This document shows, in pieces, positions 24,401-33,800 of a stretch of DNA of 64,000 nucleotides. Positions within the stretch are counted from its first letter, which is position 1. Every line of letters starts with the position of its first letter. The notes beneath the pieces were generated by a model. It was not told the DNA's origin, ran no database searches, and saw only the letters and a list, made by a program, of their open reading frames with translations. Made by a program: the position numbers and the translations under genes. Origin of the DNA: Oegoconia quadripuncta. Taxonomy: Eukaryota; Arthropoda; Insecta; Lepidoptera; Autostichidae. The DNA lies in assembly GCA_949316235.1 (NCBI GenBank), contig OX438745.1, forward strand, positions 1,617,001-1,681,000, given 5' to 3'.

Positions 24401-25570
24401 CTTTATCTTTATCTTTATCTTAATATGAAGCATAATGCTGCTAAGGCAATTTACCATTGAATTATTCTATGACTTTGAATCCTCGAGAACTAATAGGACT
24501 GCTGAGAATAAATGGCCAACGCCACCACACACAACTAAGATTTTGTTAGTCTGTGATCACAACCAATAAATGGGTCAAGTGCAATTAATTTAAAACAATA
24601 TGAATTTCATGAGTAATAATACATTATGTACCTTAAAAGACACTGGCATGTTTTTGGGTCACTTTTCCGTGGCATGTGACGCATCTGTTTGCATTGATAC
24701 AACCATTCGCAAATGAAGACGGTGTGTGACTTAATTCCCGTACGTTCTAAACTCCGGTTTTAAAACCAATGAAGTGGCGCAAGTTGATTGTTTGTTCGAC
24801 CCAGTCCATAAACAGTAACATACCAATAAGTCTATGCAATTTATTTATTCAAGACAACCAACAGCAGTTACAAACATAATTGAAAAGATTATACACGAGT
24901 TAAATATCTTAGCCAATGAAAGGATGTCCTATTAATAAGCAAAAACTATAAAAATCACCGAAGAAACAACGCTAAATTAAACTCATATTTATGTGATATT
25001 GCAAGCAAAATTCTTGTACATATTTACATGTGATGTGTTTTTAACATTTTACGATGACTGTGTGATGTATTTGCTTCAGAAACGTTCTGGAAGTTGGGAT
25101 TTCTGATCAGAAAGGATGCTGAATGATATTACAGAACAACTCTCAAGAATTAATCTTGTGGATAAAACCTTAATAATAAAAACTGCTAATACTATAGGTA
25201 CTCATAACTAAATGCAACCTAGATACGGTCAGACAGAGCATCGATAAGGGGAGCAAAAATTCCACGCTTTTTTGCCTCAATGCCCCCTTAACATCACCCT
25301 AACCGGGCATTGTTGGCGTGTCCATATTGTAACACTAAAGGGTGACGAATACAGCGACGGGTATAATGGTATGTGATCACTCTTGTACGAATAACATAGT
25401 TGACGAATAGAGTCTTAGAATTTTTGTTGTGGTTCTGATTTCCTCAGAGTACCTATAATTCAACATTCCTATTGCAACTTTACCTGATCGAAGATACCCT
25501 TGGACTTCAACTCGTAGACCAATTGATCGACAAGGCGAGGGTCACCCGGTAAGCACTGCAATTGGGCCAT
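15270..25570 (-). CDS. BOD1L1: BOD1/BOD1L1-like protein (SHG1 domain), 5 exons
   Basis: Coding exons 25570-25484, 22001-21841, 21143-17869, 17412-17317 and 15439-15270 join in phases 0, 2, 1, 1 with GT-AG borders to 1262 codons plus stop. Residues about 12-110 form the SHG1/BOD1 domain: GDPRLVDQLVYELKSKGIFD, then RPAYQNLRQRVEGSV and NKNQLREKLRKHLL, then YLEQGVERIVDQVVNPKVAS. Residues about 435-680 are an extreme Ser/Lys/His/Asp low-complexity region; about 715-755 is a conserved-looking basic coil (AANLEEAKRMVKMRKFLEEE). The family (BOD1, BOD1L1/FAM44A) acts in chromosome biorientation and, for the long form, replication-fork protection with SET1/COMPASS; the SHG1 name comes from a yeast COMPASS subunit. 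Length and architecture resemble the long form, though much shorter than vertebrate BOD1L1. The domain assignment is strong; equivalence to BOD1L1 rather than BOD1 is inferred. Confidence 0.88.
15545..15855 (-). repeat. tRNA-derived SINE, family D
   Basis: Minus orientation in BOD1L1 intron 4. Head near 15855-15780 with B box ggttcgatccccagcc. Body has ttgctgctcggcggcagatt and catcttatctggaggaccgg, and the end is gacctccaaacctgatg...aacgggttag. Related copies at 55870-56165 and 57845-58060 (plus). Confidence 0.65.
16135..16410 (+). mobile_element. LINE ORF2 C-terminal fragment
   Basis: Encodes CMKAEETAAHVILGCPGVAV followed by a short helical tail ending LGFLEELGWQE-stop. The C-x(n)-H-x4-C pattern with E-T-x2-H-V is the zinc-finger-like end found after the RT in Jockey/R1-type LINE proteins. 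It lies in intron 4 of the BOD1L1-like gene. Only this tail and its 3' UTR remain. Confidence 0.65.
16480..17065 (+). repeat. Dispersed 0.6-kb repeat E, copy 1
   Basis: From gtcgtagatagcgataaatt to cgcccatctccgaca. A second copy, same order and similar length, lies at 54485-55092. Shared landmarks: ggaaatggcgcggtgacgaa, ggagttggagctccactgaa, ttgatcatgggatttgagca, ctcaggtttcatgatcataa. No transposase, RT or terminal repeat recognised. Confidence 0.8.
17317..17412 (-). CDS. BOD1L1: BOD1L1-like exon 4
   Basis: Ninety-six bases between GTATGTTTTTTTTTAG| and |GTAAGTATAC. Reads ETEVTPNHREQNTRSKYLGK then ARRVGLSRPKRP, a basic segment. Phase 1 in and out, consistent with exons 3 and 5. Too short for a plain ORF search. 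Confidence 0.85.
17869..21143 (-). CDS. BOD1L1: BOD1L1-like exon 3 (3.3 kb)
   Basis: Acceptor TTATTTTTCAG|TGGCAATTACC at 21144-45, donor ACTGAAG|GTAAGATA at 17868. Completes the SHG1 domain and carries the acidic/Ser-rich, KSSHKS-type low-complexity and basic coil segments. The single exon holds about 86 percent of the protein. The 261-aa minus-strand ORF at 19324-20109 and the plus-strand ORFs here are frame shadows of the low-complexity region. Confidence 0.9.
21520..21640. repeat. Possible terminus of a CAGGGTG-type MITE
   Basis: tacagggtgattggtaaaac resembles the CAGGGTG start of TA-flanked elements such as 46807-47069. No matching right end was identified, so this is a scrap at most. 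It lies in BOD1L1 intron 2. Confidence 0.3.
21841..22001 (-). CDS. BOD1L1: BOD1L1-like exon 2
   Basis: Acceptor TTTACAG|TTCCGTAAGG, donor TTATTGGA|GTAAGT. Reads FRKECIADVDTRPAYQNLRQ ... KNQLREKLRKHLL and ends in phase 2, giving D-G-N-Y-L-E-Q across the junction. This is the core of the SHG1 domain. Confidence 0.92.
22122..22358 (+). repeat. tRNA-derived SINE, family A (best-preserved copy)
   Basis: Head gaccggttggtgtagtggat (A box) and ggttgcgggttcgaatcccg (B box), then aatacgaacatttattcccg, tccgttatctagtatccata, gggactagatgattggtgta and an ATT-repeat tail. Full length, in BOD1L1 intron 1. Usable as the reference for the other copies. Confidence 0.9.
22530..22860 (-). repeat. LINE 3' tail fragment with an insertion
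   Basis: cagagaagatcaagcaagaaactcaaagg (reverse of the 3' UTR landmark of the LINE at 4241-4902) and, after about 240 bp of unrelated DNA, ggttcttttaaaaacaggtt from the next part of the same UTR. Suggests a LINE tail later split by another element starting near a poly(T) run at 22567. Confidence 0.45.
23690..24427 (+). mobile_element. RTE-like LINE, C-terminal fragment with 3' tail
   Basis: An ORF end encodes LEVCQNAMQRSMVGVKLRDR, then RWRWTGHMIRG and RGRQMRRWVDDIKRVAGACW, the C-terminal region typical of lepidopteran RTE-type LINE proteins. It ends in ATAAAGG followed by a CTTTAT repeat (24391-24425), a typical LINE 3' microsatellite. Truncated at the 5' side; lies in BOD1L1 intron 1. Confidence 0.75.
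24428..25483. other. BOD1L1-like intron 1, nothing recognised
   Basis: AT-rich intron sequence on the gene's minus strand between the RTE tail and exon 1. No coding signal or named repeat seen. Confidence 0.5.
25484..25570 (-). CDS. BOD1L1: BOD1L1-like exon 1 (start)
   Basis: ATG at 25570 in context AAAACATGGCC, 29 codons beginning MAQLQCLPGDPRLVDQ and ending GIFDQ|GTAAAG, phase 0. The G-D-P-R/Q-L-V signature is the start of the SHG1/BOD1 domain, which supports this start. Too short for the ORF threshold. Confidence 0.9.
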
Positions 25571-25895
25571 GTTTTTACTTTGTTGCGAAAGTTATTTTAC
25601 ACGTCTAACACATGAAAAGTGAGTTTCTTTTTAATTATTAGTTTTTCTCTAGGTGAATCTGTTCTAATTTTACTCAGTTCATTTGTTTTTTTATTTTCAC
25701 AAGTAAATATCTATCGTAGATCGAATCAAAACGAAAGAAAAAAATAATATAATTATACAATAGTGATGTACTTACTCACTCAAGGTTGAACTTTCGATAT
25801 CGATATGTCCCCTACATGTAAATTGCACGTGGAATGGCATTTGTACAACCCTAGTTACAGTATTTCGAAGGAAATGGAATACATTTTCGATCGTA
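25571..25895. promoter_or_regulatory. Upstream region of BOD1L1-like gene
   Basis: Presumed 5' UTR/promoter for the minus-strand gene. A tttcgatatcgatatgtc motif near 25792-25810 contains TATCGATA-like DRE half-sites often seen in insect housekeeping promoters. No TATA box placed. Inference only. Confidence 0.35.
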
Positions 25896-25985
25896 TTAAT
25901 AAATCGATCTTGAGATTTAGATTTTTTTATACTGTTTTAATATGCAACAGATTGCGAACGGTTTATTAAAACGTTCGCGGGCACT
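25895..25985. repeat. MITE family 2 remnant
   Basis: ttaataaatcgatcttgaga...actgttttaatatgcaacag, then gaacggtttattaaaacg, matches family 2 in reverse with much loss. Confidence 0.5.
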
Positions 25986-26334
25986 GAATGTCTGTAGAGG
26001 TTAAAACAATAAAACTTCTATTATATTAATATGGGCTATAGCAATATTGATTTTGATTTTGAATACACAGTGACGGCAACTTTGATCTAAGGACGATAAG
26101 GATTTTGCTGATAAATTTTTTTTAGGCTTCATTATTCAAAATTACATCTCTAATATACATCTATAAGATAGCAATAATGTATAGGTAAGTTGGTTCTGAA
26201 TGATGTCTAGCTAAGCTAATTTTTTACCGTATTTTCCCTGGATTAAACATCTTTCGCGCCGGTGAACAGGGGAAGAGTTCGTTTAATTTCTTGACAACCT
26301 CCGCTACGAGTTTCTTATCGTATCGGAATTTATA

Positions 26335-26405
26335 GGTCTTTTATGTTTGACAAGTTGACCATAATCTCACCTGGTAAAAACTGACGATGTGGTCGAAGAT
26401 GATAA
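26335..26405 (-). repeat. LINE family F 3' scrap
   Basis: gaccataatctcacctggta...gacgatgtggtcgaagatga matches the 3' end of the LINE at 58289-58640. Confidence 0.5.
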
Positions 26406-26449
26406 GCAGACGATTGCAAATAAATATTAAATAGAAAAGGCACATGGTA

Positions 26450-27612
26450 CGCTCATATTAATGCAGACATTGGCAAAAAACCGTGGTTTACTATTTCTAA
26501 ATTATCAAGGAGCAGGAAATATTATTCAATCCCAAATCGACTTAGATTTGGCCATTGCCGCTTCAATGCTCACCTCCACAGAATGCGCATCTTATCATCT
26601 CCTCTATGCACATATTGCAACAACGATTCTATCCAAACCCTAGACCATGTAATATTAGTTTGTTCTGCCTTCAACATTCAGCGTCTCTCACTCATTGACA
26701 AGTTGCTAACCATCTACAAGAAGCAAGAGCTTATCCCGCGCGCTATCAAAGACTTGTTAAGAAACTTGGAATATATACCTTTATACAATTTTATTTATTC
26801 AACTATACAAGATATTTAACCTCGTTTACGACCAAGTTGGATTGGATTTACAAATACTGGACTAGACTTATAGCTACTGGATTAGACATAAATTATTGGA
26901 TTGAACTTATATTACTGGATTGGCTTTATATATAAGAATAAAATCAAGATTTGGCGTCAGCCTTACCATTTTAAAGGTCGAGGTTTGCTAGCTTCAAATC
27001 TGTATGAAAAACCGAAAGACAATCGTCGTCTTAAAAACTCAAAATCAAAAATATTTTATTCAATGTTGGATACAAAAATATCACTTATTGAAAGTTAAAA
27101 CTACATCGCTTCACAAGGTGCTATGGTTAGGGAGAAGAAGCGACAAGAAACTCCGTAACAGCACATCTTTAAAATTGCTTTCCATTTTTACAATAATTAA
27201 CATATGCATAGTTAAGACCAAATAAATACCAGACCTCCTTATCGTCTAAATAATCATCTATCCTGTAATAATCATTTTTACACAGGGTTTCTATTTTACG
27301 TTGTTTCGGCTGTATAGACTCAGTAACCCCTTTGCTCGCGCAAAGGATTATACTTCATAAAAAATGTATTGTATATTGTAATCAAGAATTGGCGTCAGCT
27401 TTACCGTTACAAATAGAAGACTTGGGGATTTTGCCTATAATTTATGTGAATAAATATGAAGAAAATTACAAACGACGAGGCTGTATGGTGTCAAATCTTT
27501 TGCCTATCCTACGTGGATCAATAAAATAATATAAAAAAAAAAAATTCTGCTACTGCAGCAGGGCAGTATGGGTGGAAGCCCTTAGCCCCAAACAAAAAAA
27601 AAAAAAAAAAAA
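26450..27612 (+). mobile_element. 5'-truncated LINE with poly(A) tail
   Basis: Two overlapping ORF pieces (26461-26643, 26583-26819) encode the end of a LINE ORF2: HRMRILSSPLCTYCNNDSIQ then TLDHVILVCSAF, the post-RT C-x2-C...H-x4-C finger, broken by one frameshift near 26600. A 3' UTR of about 770 bp follows, with an internal partial repeat (ttggcgtcagccttacc at 26949 and ttggcgtcagctttaccg at 27387), and ends at A(about 20) at 27592-27612. Jockey/I-group by style. It ends only 110 bp before the start codon of the coiled-coil gene. Confidence 0.7.
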
Positions 27613-27722
27613 TTGATTTGTTTCCCGATAGGTGGCGCTGGCGTTTCAGTATCGTTGTGATGTGAAACTTTTTATTTCTGCAGTAAAGTAGTCGTAAATT
27701 GTTGGAATAGGCAATAAAAACC
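27613..27722 (+). promoter_or_regulatory. Probable promoter/5' UTR of coiled-coil gene
   Basis: Only about 110 bp separate the LINE poly(A) from the ATG at 27723. Contains tggcgctggcg and a tcagtatcgttgtg stretch with a TCAGT initiator-like core. Promoter function is inferred from position. Confidence 0.4.
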
Positions 27723-27810
27723 ATGAAGGCGGATCCGATAAACAATGAAGAACATTCCAAAATATTGGAAAATTTAGTTCAACGTGAAAAACAAGAACGT
27801 ATAGCTACAG
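27723..27810 (+). CDS. Coiled-coil gene exon 1
   Basis: ATG in context AAAACCATGAAGG. Codons [20 protein letters not shown] then REKQERIAT, donor GCTACAG|GTAATTTT, phase 1. Joined by phase to the exon at 33022; the join itself is inferred. Confidence 0.65.
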
Positions 27811-30800
27811 GTAATTTTATTTCGAAAATGTACGTTATATGTTAACCAACCGAATGTGAGAACGCTTGATGGGTTAATAATTTTGCTGTCATTGTTAACG
27901 TTCTTTTTTGGCCGTTTTATTCTCCGCTGTCAAAACATAACCTCGTAACGAATTTGCAATTTTTATTCTCTTTAAATTATATTCACAATAGAAAATGAAC
28001 AAATTAACATCGTATTCTATAAAAGAAATCCATAAAGCATACCGGGATAAACTTTTAACTCCTACTAGCTTTGTTGATTTGTGTGTACAAAAAGCGAGAC
28101 AGACGAAGGAATTAAACGCTTTTGTCACTTACACGGAGGATGTTGCTGAAAACCAATGCATTGAGAGTGAAAAGCGTTTCTATATCGATAAAAAAACACA
28201 TTCTTTAGACGGTATTACTATTGGAATTAAGGATAATTTTTGTACAAAAAATGTACGAACAACTTGCGCCTCAAAGATGCTTCAAAATTTCGTACCCACC
28301 TACGACGCCACTGTATATTCTAGACTGAGGGATTCGGGAGCTTGTCTCATCGGTAAATGCAATTTAGACGAGTTTGCAATGGGTTCTGGAACAGTTGATT
28401 CCATATTTGGTCCGACTCGAAACCCTTGGAGTTCCAAGAATGATTGGAGGATAGCTGGTGGAAGCTCAGGTGGGAGCGCTGTCGCGGTTTCTTCAGGATC
28501 ATGCCTTGCAGCCATTGGATCAGATACTGGTGGCTCCACTCGCAATCCTGCGGCATTATGTGGTGTTATAGGCCTAAAACCTACATATGGTCTAGTTTCT
28601 AGATATGGTCTAATACCACTAGTAAATTCGATGGACGTTCCAGGTATATTAACAAGAAGCGTTGAAGATGCTGTAATGGTTTTAAATTGTATAGCTGGAC
28701 CAGATAACTTGGATTCTACAATGATTAAAAAGGAATTAGTTCCAGTTGCCTTAAGGCAAGATTTTGACTTATCGAGAATTAGAATCGGTATTCCAAAGGA
28801 ATATCACTGTGAAAGCATGAGTGCAGAAGTTTTAGATACTTGGAATTATGTAGCAAACTTGCTTGAAAATGAAAGGGCTTTAGTAAAACCTGTTTCTTTG
28901 CCTCACACTTCACTCTCTATTGCTGTTTATACAATACTGAATCAATGTGAAGTTGCCAGCAATATGGCTAAGTATGATGGACTAGAATATGGTTTACGAA
29001 CCAAAGAAGACTATTCTACAGAAGAATTATATGCTTCGACACGGTCAGAAGGATTCAACAATGTAGTACGCTCGAGAATCTTTGCTGGCAATTACTTTTT
29101 ACTTACTAGAAACTATGATAGATATTTTATTAAAGCCTTGAAATTACGTCGAAGCATCTCTGATGATTTTGAATCTGTATTTAATGGTGAAAATTCTGTA
29201 GATGTCTTGTTAACTCCTACTACGTTGAGTGATGCACCAACTTACAAAGATTTCACATCAAAACACAACAGAGATCAGTGTGCCTTTCAAGATTATTGCA
29301 CACAGCCAGCGAATATGGCTGGTATTCCCGCTATTTCTATACCTATAAGACTGTCTTCTAGTAAACTTCCTTTGTCCGTACAATTAATGGGCCCGAAGTT
29401 ATCTGAGGAATTATTATTGAACATTGCAAAGAGAATTGAGACTATTGTAAGGTTCCCAAGTTTAGATTATATTGTGAATAGTAATAATTATGCATAGAAA
29501 GTAGATTTTTTTACTAAATTAGAATGTTCCTTTCTTCGATCCTATAGTTCTGTTAGTGTCGCATTGTCAGCTCAAACTAGTAGTGTTAAGGTCTTCATGC
29601 TATCAACTTTACCCGATGTACAAAGTAGAATTCAATCCTAAACATAATCATTGACAACCTGTATGGTGTAGTCATTAAAAACCTGCTGTACCAAAAGGTT
29701 ACAGGTTCGAATTCCGCTAGGGGCATGTGTTTGTGTGATGAATACAGACATGTGTACCTGAGTTATGAATGTTTTTATTTGTAATCAGAATGTTTTTACG
29801 AATGTATTATGTAGTATATCAACTATCTGGTATCCGCAACACAAGCCTATAGTTGCTTAATGTGGAACTAGATGGCATTGTGTGTATGTCCAAGGATATT
29901 TATTCCTTTGTTCCCAGTAGTTCTGTTGGACAGTTCTGTTAGCCGAACTAATGGAATTTTTTTGTCCCACTAGTTCTAGTGAATAACATGTCAACCTAAC
30001 ACGTAGGGTATGGCGAGCGAACCGGACTCAAACCTAACCTATCCATGTCGGGGTGCCAAAAACTCCCGTGCTCGCTTCGCTCGCACTCTAATTAGAACTC
30101 GACAGAACTACTGGGAATCCCTAGTACCATTTGTTCTGTTGATAGAACTAGTGAGACAAAAATTCCCATTAGTTCGGCCAACAGAACTGTCCAACAGAAC
30201 TACTGGGAACATAAGTATTTATTTATTACTATCAGCTCTACCCACAGACTTAGAACCCTATCCGGGTCAGTACGCTTAAACCTTCGAACTCATCTTCACT
30301 TAACATCAGGTGTGATTGAGGTCAAGTATCAACCCATTGTGCATAAAAAAAAGTAGTAAAAAAAGTTTTCCCTCTAAAGTAAGAGGGTCTCATCCCTCTT
30401 AAAATGTCCCCACTGTTGGCACACAGCTTCTCACTAGAAGAAGATATATACCAAATCCATCACATGTGCCCAGTACAGATTGGTGGGTTTGTGCCACGTA
30501 CAAATTAGAGGCTACTTGAATACCAGCGCATTCGCGATTTACAAACTGGGCCCCAGAGTGTCTCGTAGAAATGAATTTAAAGAAATGAATATATTAACAT
30601 TAGCATCGCAATATGTTTACGAAAACTTAATGTATGTAAGAAAAAATCTAGAATCGTTTAAGAAAAATAGTGATATACATAATGTTAATACAAGATATAA
30701 AAATAAACACGCTTTTATAATAAGGTTCCAGTGGACATTCAAAATTTACCTTTAAATAAATTCAAAGACCGCTCTGCGATATTCAGTCTAATTGTACAAT

Positions 30801-33800
30801 ATAATATAATCGTAACCCAAACTTATTTAAAAGAGCAACCCTTGAGTTACTTGCTCGTGCATCTCTGGGGAATCAGCTTTATGAATGAGCAATAATTTTA
30901 ATATTAAGATGAAAAACGTTTTCAAATGATAACTTTTATCCTACGAAATAAATATTTTTTTATTTGATTCAATCCTGCAGATCACAAATTTGGCTTAACA
31001 ACTTCAACTTTGGCTTAACGACAGCTTAACGTACTCCGAAGTATGGAAACACTCGTATGAAAATGTCACTACCTATACCAATGGCCGTCCAAAGACTGCA
31101 CTATCTTATTTCACTCATCGAAAACAAATAGCAGATGTGATTGCGCCATTAGTGCTTCTGTTCTATATATCCAAGTAATCCAATCCAAAGATCTGTCATC
31201 ACGCTTATTTGAGATCTCTGGTGACAAAATAACGGTAACGCTGAAAGTCTTTTGGGCACATTTCTCGGTACGGATCTGGAACACGTTTTTCATCATAATC
31301 ATGGAGAAAACGTGTTCTAGTTTGTTTCTGTGCTTTAACTTCTTGTATATAGTTAGCTCTTTTTTTCTGTTGTGCATAAAATAAATCATGTATCTTTGTT
31401 GAAATAAAATATCTTTCAAAAATTTCAATGTTTGTTTGTTGTTTAATCCCGGTGAAACGGATTTAGATGAAATTTGGTATACAGGTAGGCTAAGCCCTGG
31501 AATAGAAGGAATCTTTTATCGTGTCAGTGAGTTCCCGCAGGAAAAACAAGTTACACAGAGAATAGTTAACACACCGAACATTCGCTCTAAGTGATTCGGC
31601 TCTTCATACATAACGCGAATAGCTAAGGCCTGGAACTCCTTTTCGGTGTCAGTCTTTCCTGAATCCCACGAGCAGGGTGAATAGGCATCTACTGAGATTG
31701 TGGTCAAACGCGTATCCAGTTAATCAAAACAAAAAAGAATCAAATTCACGAATGCGAAGCCGCAGGATATTGAATATTGTAGATTACACTTTACCCATAA
31801 TTTCCGAAGAAGTGCCTGTAACATTGGTGTCGATTCGGATGTACACCAACTAAACTAAAACTAGTTTTCAAGTGGTGCCGTCGCCTCGTACTGTTCCAGG
31901 GAGAAAGAGACAGTACTACTTTAAAACTGGTTTTAGTTTAGTAGGTGTACATCCGAATCGACACCATTATTGCCCCTATTGTATTTATTCATGTCTGAAG
32001 GATAAGACAGCCAGTTACATTAACAGTAATGGACACAAAACTGATATATAGCAGTCAACAATATAAATTGTATTCTGTTGTCTCCGTCACTTTCTATCAA
32101 AGTTCTAGGCGGAGCGGTCTCTCACTCCCGCCCCAGCATGTGATCCTTAGGGCGGCAATATACGTTCGATTGTATTTCTGATTGTCCGAACAGGCGCGTT
32201 ATTCTATAACTTTATCGATATTGTCATCGATAACGTTGACCAATGAGAAACCGTCTAATTGTCGAGCAAACGATGAGCCAACTAATTACACGTCTAACGT
32301 ACCTAATCGATGACGATATCTATAGACTTACACAATAACCCAGCCGATTATCTGATCGTATTCACTCGATACACGTCCGATTTTTCAGTCAGACTATTTC
32401 TGAACTCAGTCATTCTGGAGCTCTTATCCTGAGAGTTTGCATGCGGAGCAGAACGAAAACATGCACGACGAATTACTGTTACTTATTGCAAAAAAAAAAA
32501 AAAAACACCGATAATAAAATCGTACGCACTTCGGCGCTGTTTCCGACTGAACGTACGTGTATTTTATGTTCAAACAAAACTATGGCCTGTATTAATAAAT
32601 CAATCTCAATTCTTGAGGCTGTATCAACCGAGATGCGTCTTAAGCAGTTGACCCTATCTCAAGCTCCGTGCTAATTTATAAACCAATCTTGAGGTCTACT
32701 CAGCTGAGATCACTTCTCAAGTATTCGCCTCAGCGGCGAATGAATGACAGTCTTGAGTTTCGTTTATTAATATGCGCACCTCTCAAGTGAGTACTGCTTG
32801 AGTATGCACGTGCTTTTCAGGTCTCAAGTTAGGTTTATTAATCAACACGTTTACTTGAGACCGGTCACAAGACTGTTCTCAATCTTGGGAATGGTTTATT
32901 AATACAGGCCTATGGCTCCAACGCCTTCCGATAGTCTGATTAAACGATCGGAAGGAAACTGAATATTTCTAGCCTTATAAAAGAATCCGTCACAGTTTTA
33001 AGTGTTGATCGTTTTTTCCAGTTACCCTCACAACGGAAAGTTTGACCCGCTTAAACGTCACAATTGACGCGCTACCACAGAAATGTCAGCAGTTGCTACT
33101 AGAAGTGTCAGAGAGACAGGCTGCCGTTTGTTTAGACGCACTCGACCCTCTCGCTCTCTCCTTACTGCAAACCAAGCAGATAGAGCAGCAACTTGCCGAC
33201 GAATATCAGCTGTTGGAACTTAGACAGAAGAACCAACAGTTGCAGAGGAAAATTGATGAGAATAAGAAGGTTTTGGAAAGTGAGTGAGCATCCAAATGCT
33301 TCTAGACCATATAAATATAAATAAATATTTCGGACACTTATATCTTCTAGTTGATCATTGACGACATGTTTGGTGTAGTGGTTAGAAACTCTGACCACTA
33401 TACCAAAAGGTCGCGGGTTCGAATCCCGCTAGGGGCATATGTTTGTATGATGAATACGGACATGTGAACCCGAGTTATGGATGTTTTCATTTATAATAAG
33501 TATTTATTTACAAAAAAAAAGTATTTATTTAGTATATCAACCATCTGGTGTCCACAACACAAGCCTATAGTTGCTTACTGTGGAACTAGATGGCGCTGTG
33601 TGTATGTCTAAGGATATTTATTTATTTATTATTTATCTAGTCCCAAACTAAGCAAAGCTTGTACCATGGATACTAAATAACGGATCATCATCATCAGCCC
33701 ATAAACATTCCACTGTAGGGTTATAGGCCTTCCCTCGTATATGAGGGAGTATGAGCCATAGTCCACCATGCTGGCCCAATGCGGGTTGGGGGGGACTTCA

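Noticed and set aside
30010..30279. 89-aa plus-strand ORF downstream of GatA
   Set aside because: It runs through an inverted-repeat element and has no domain.
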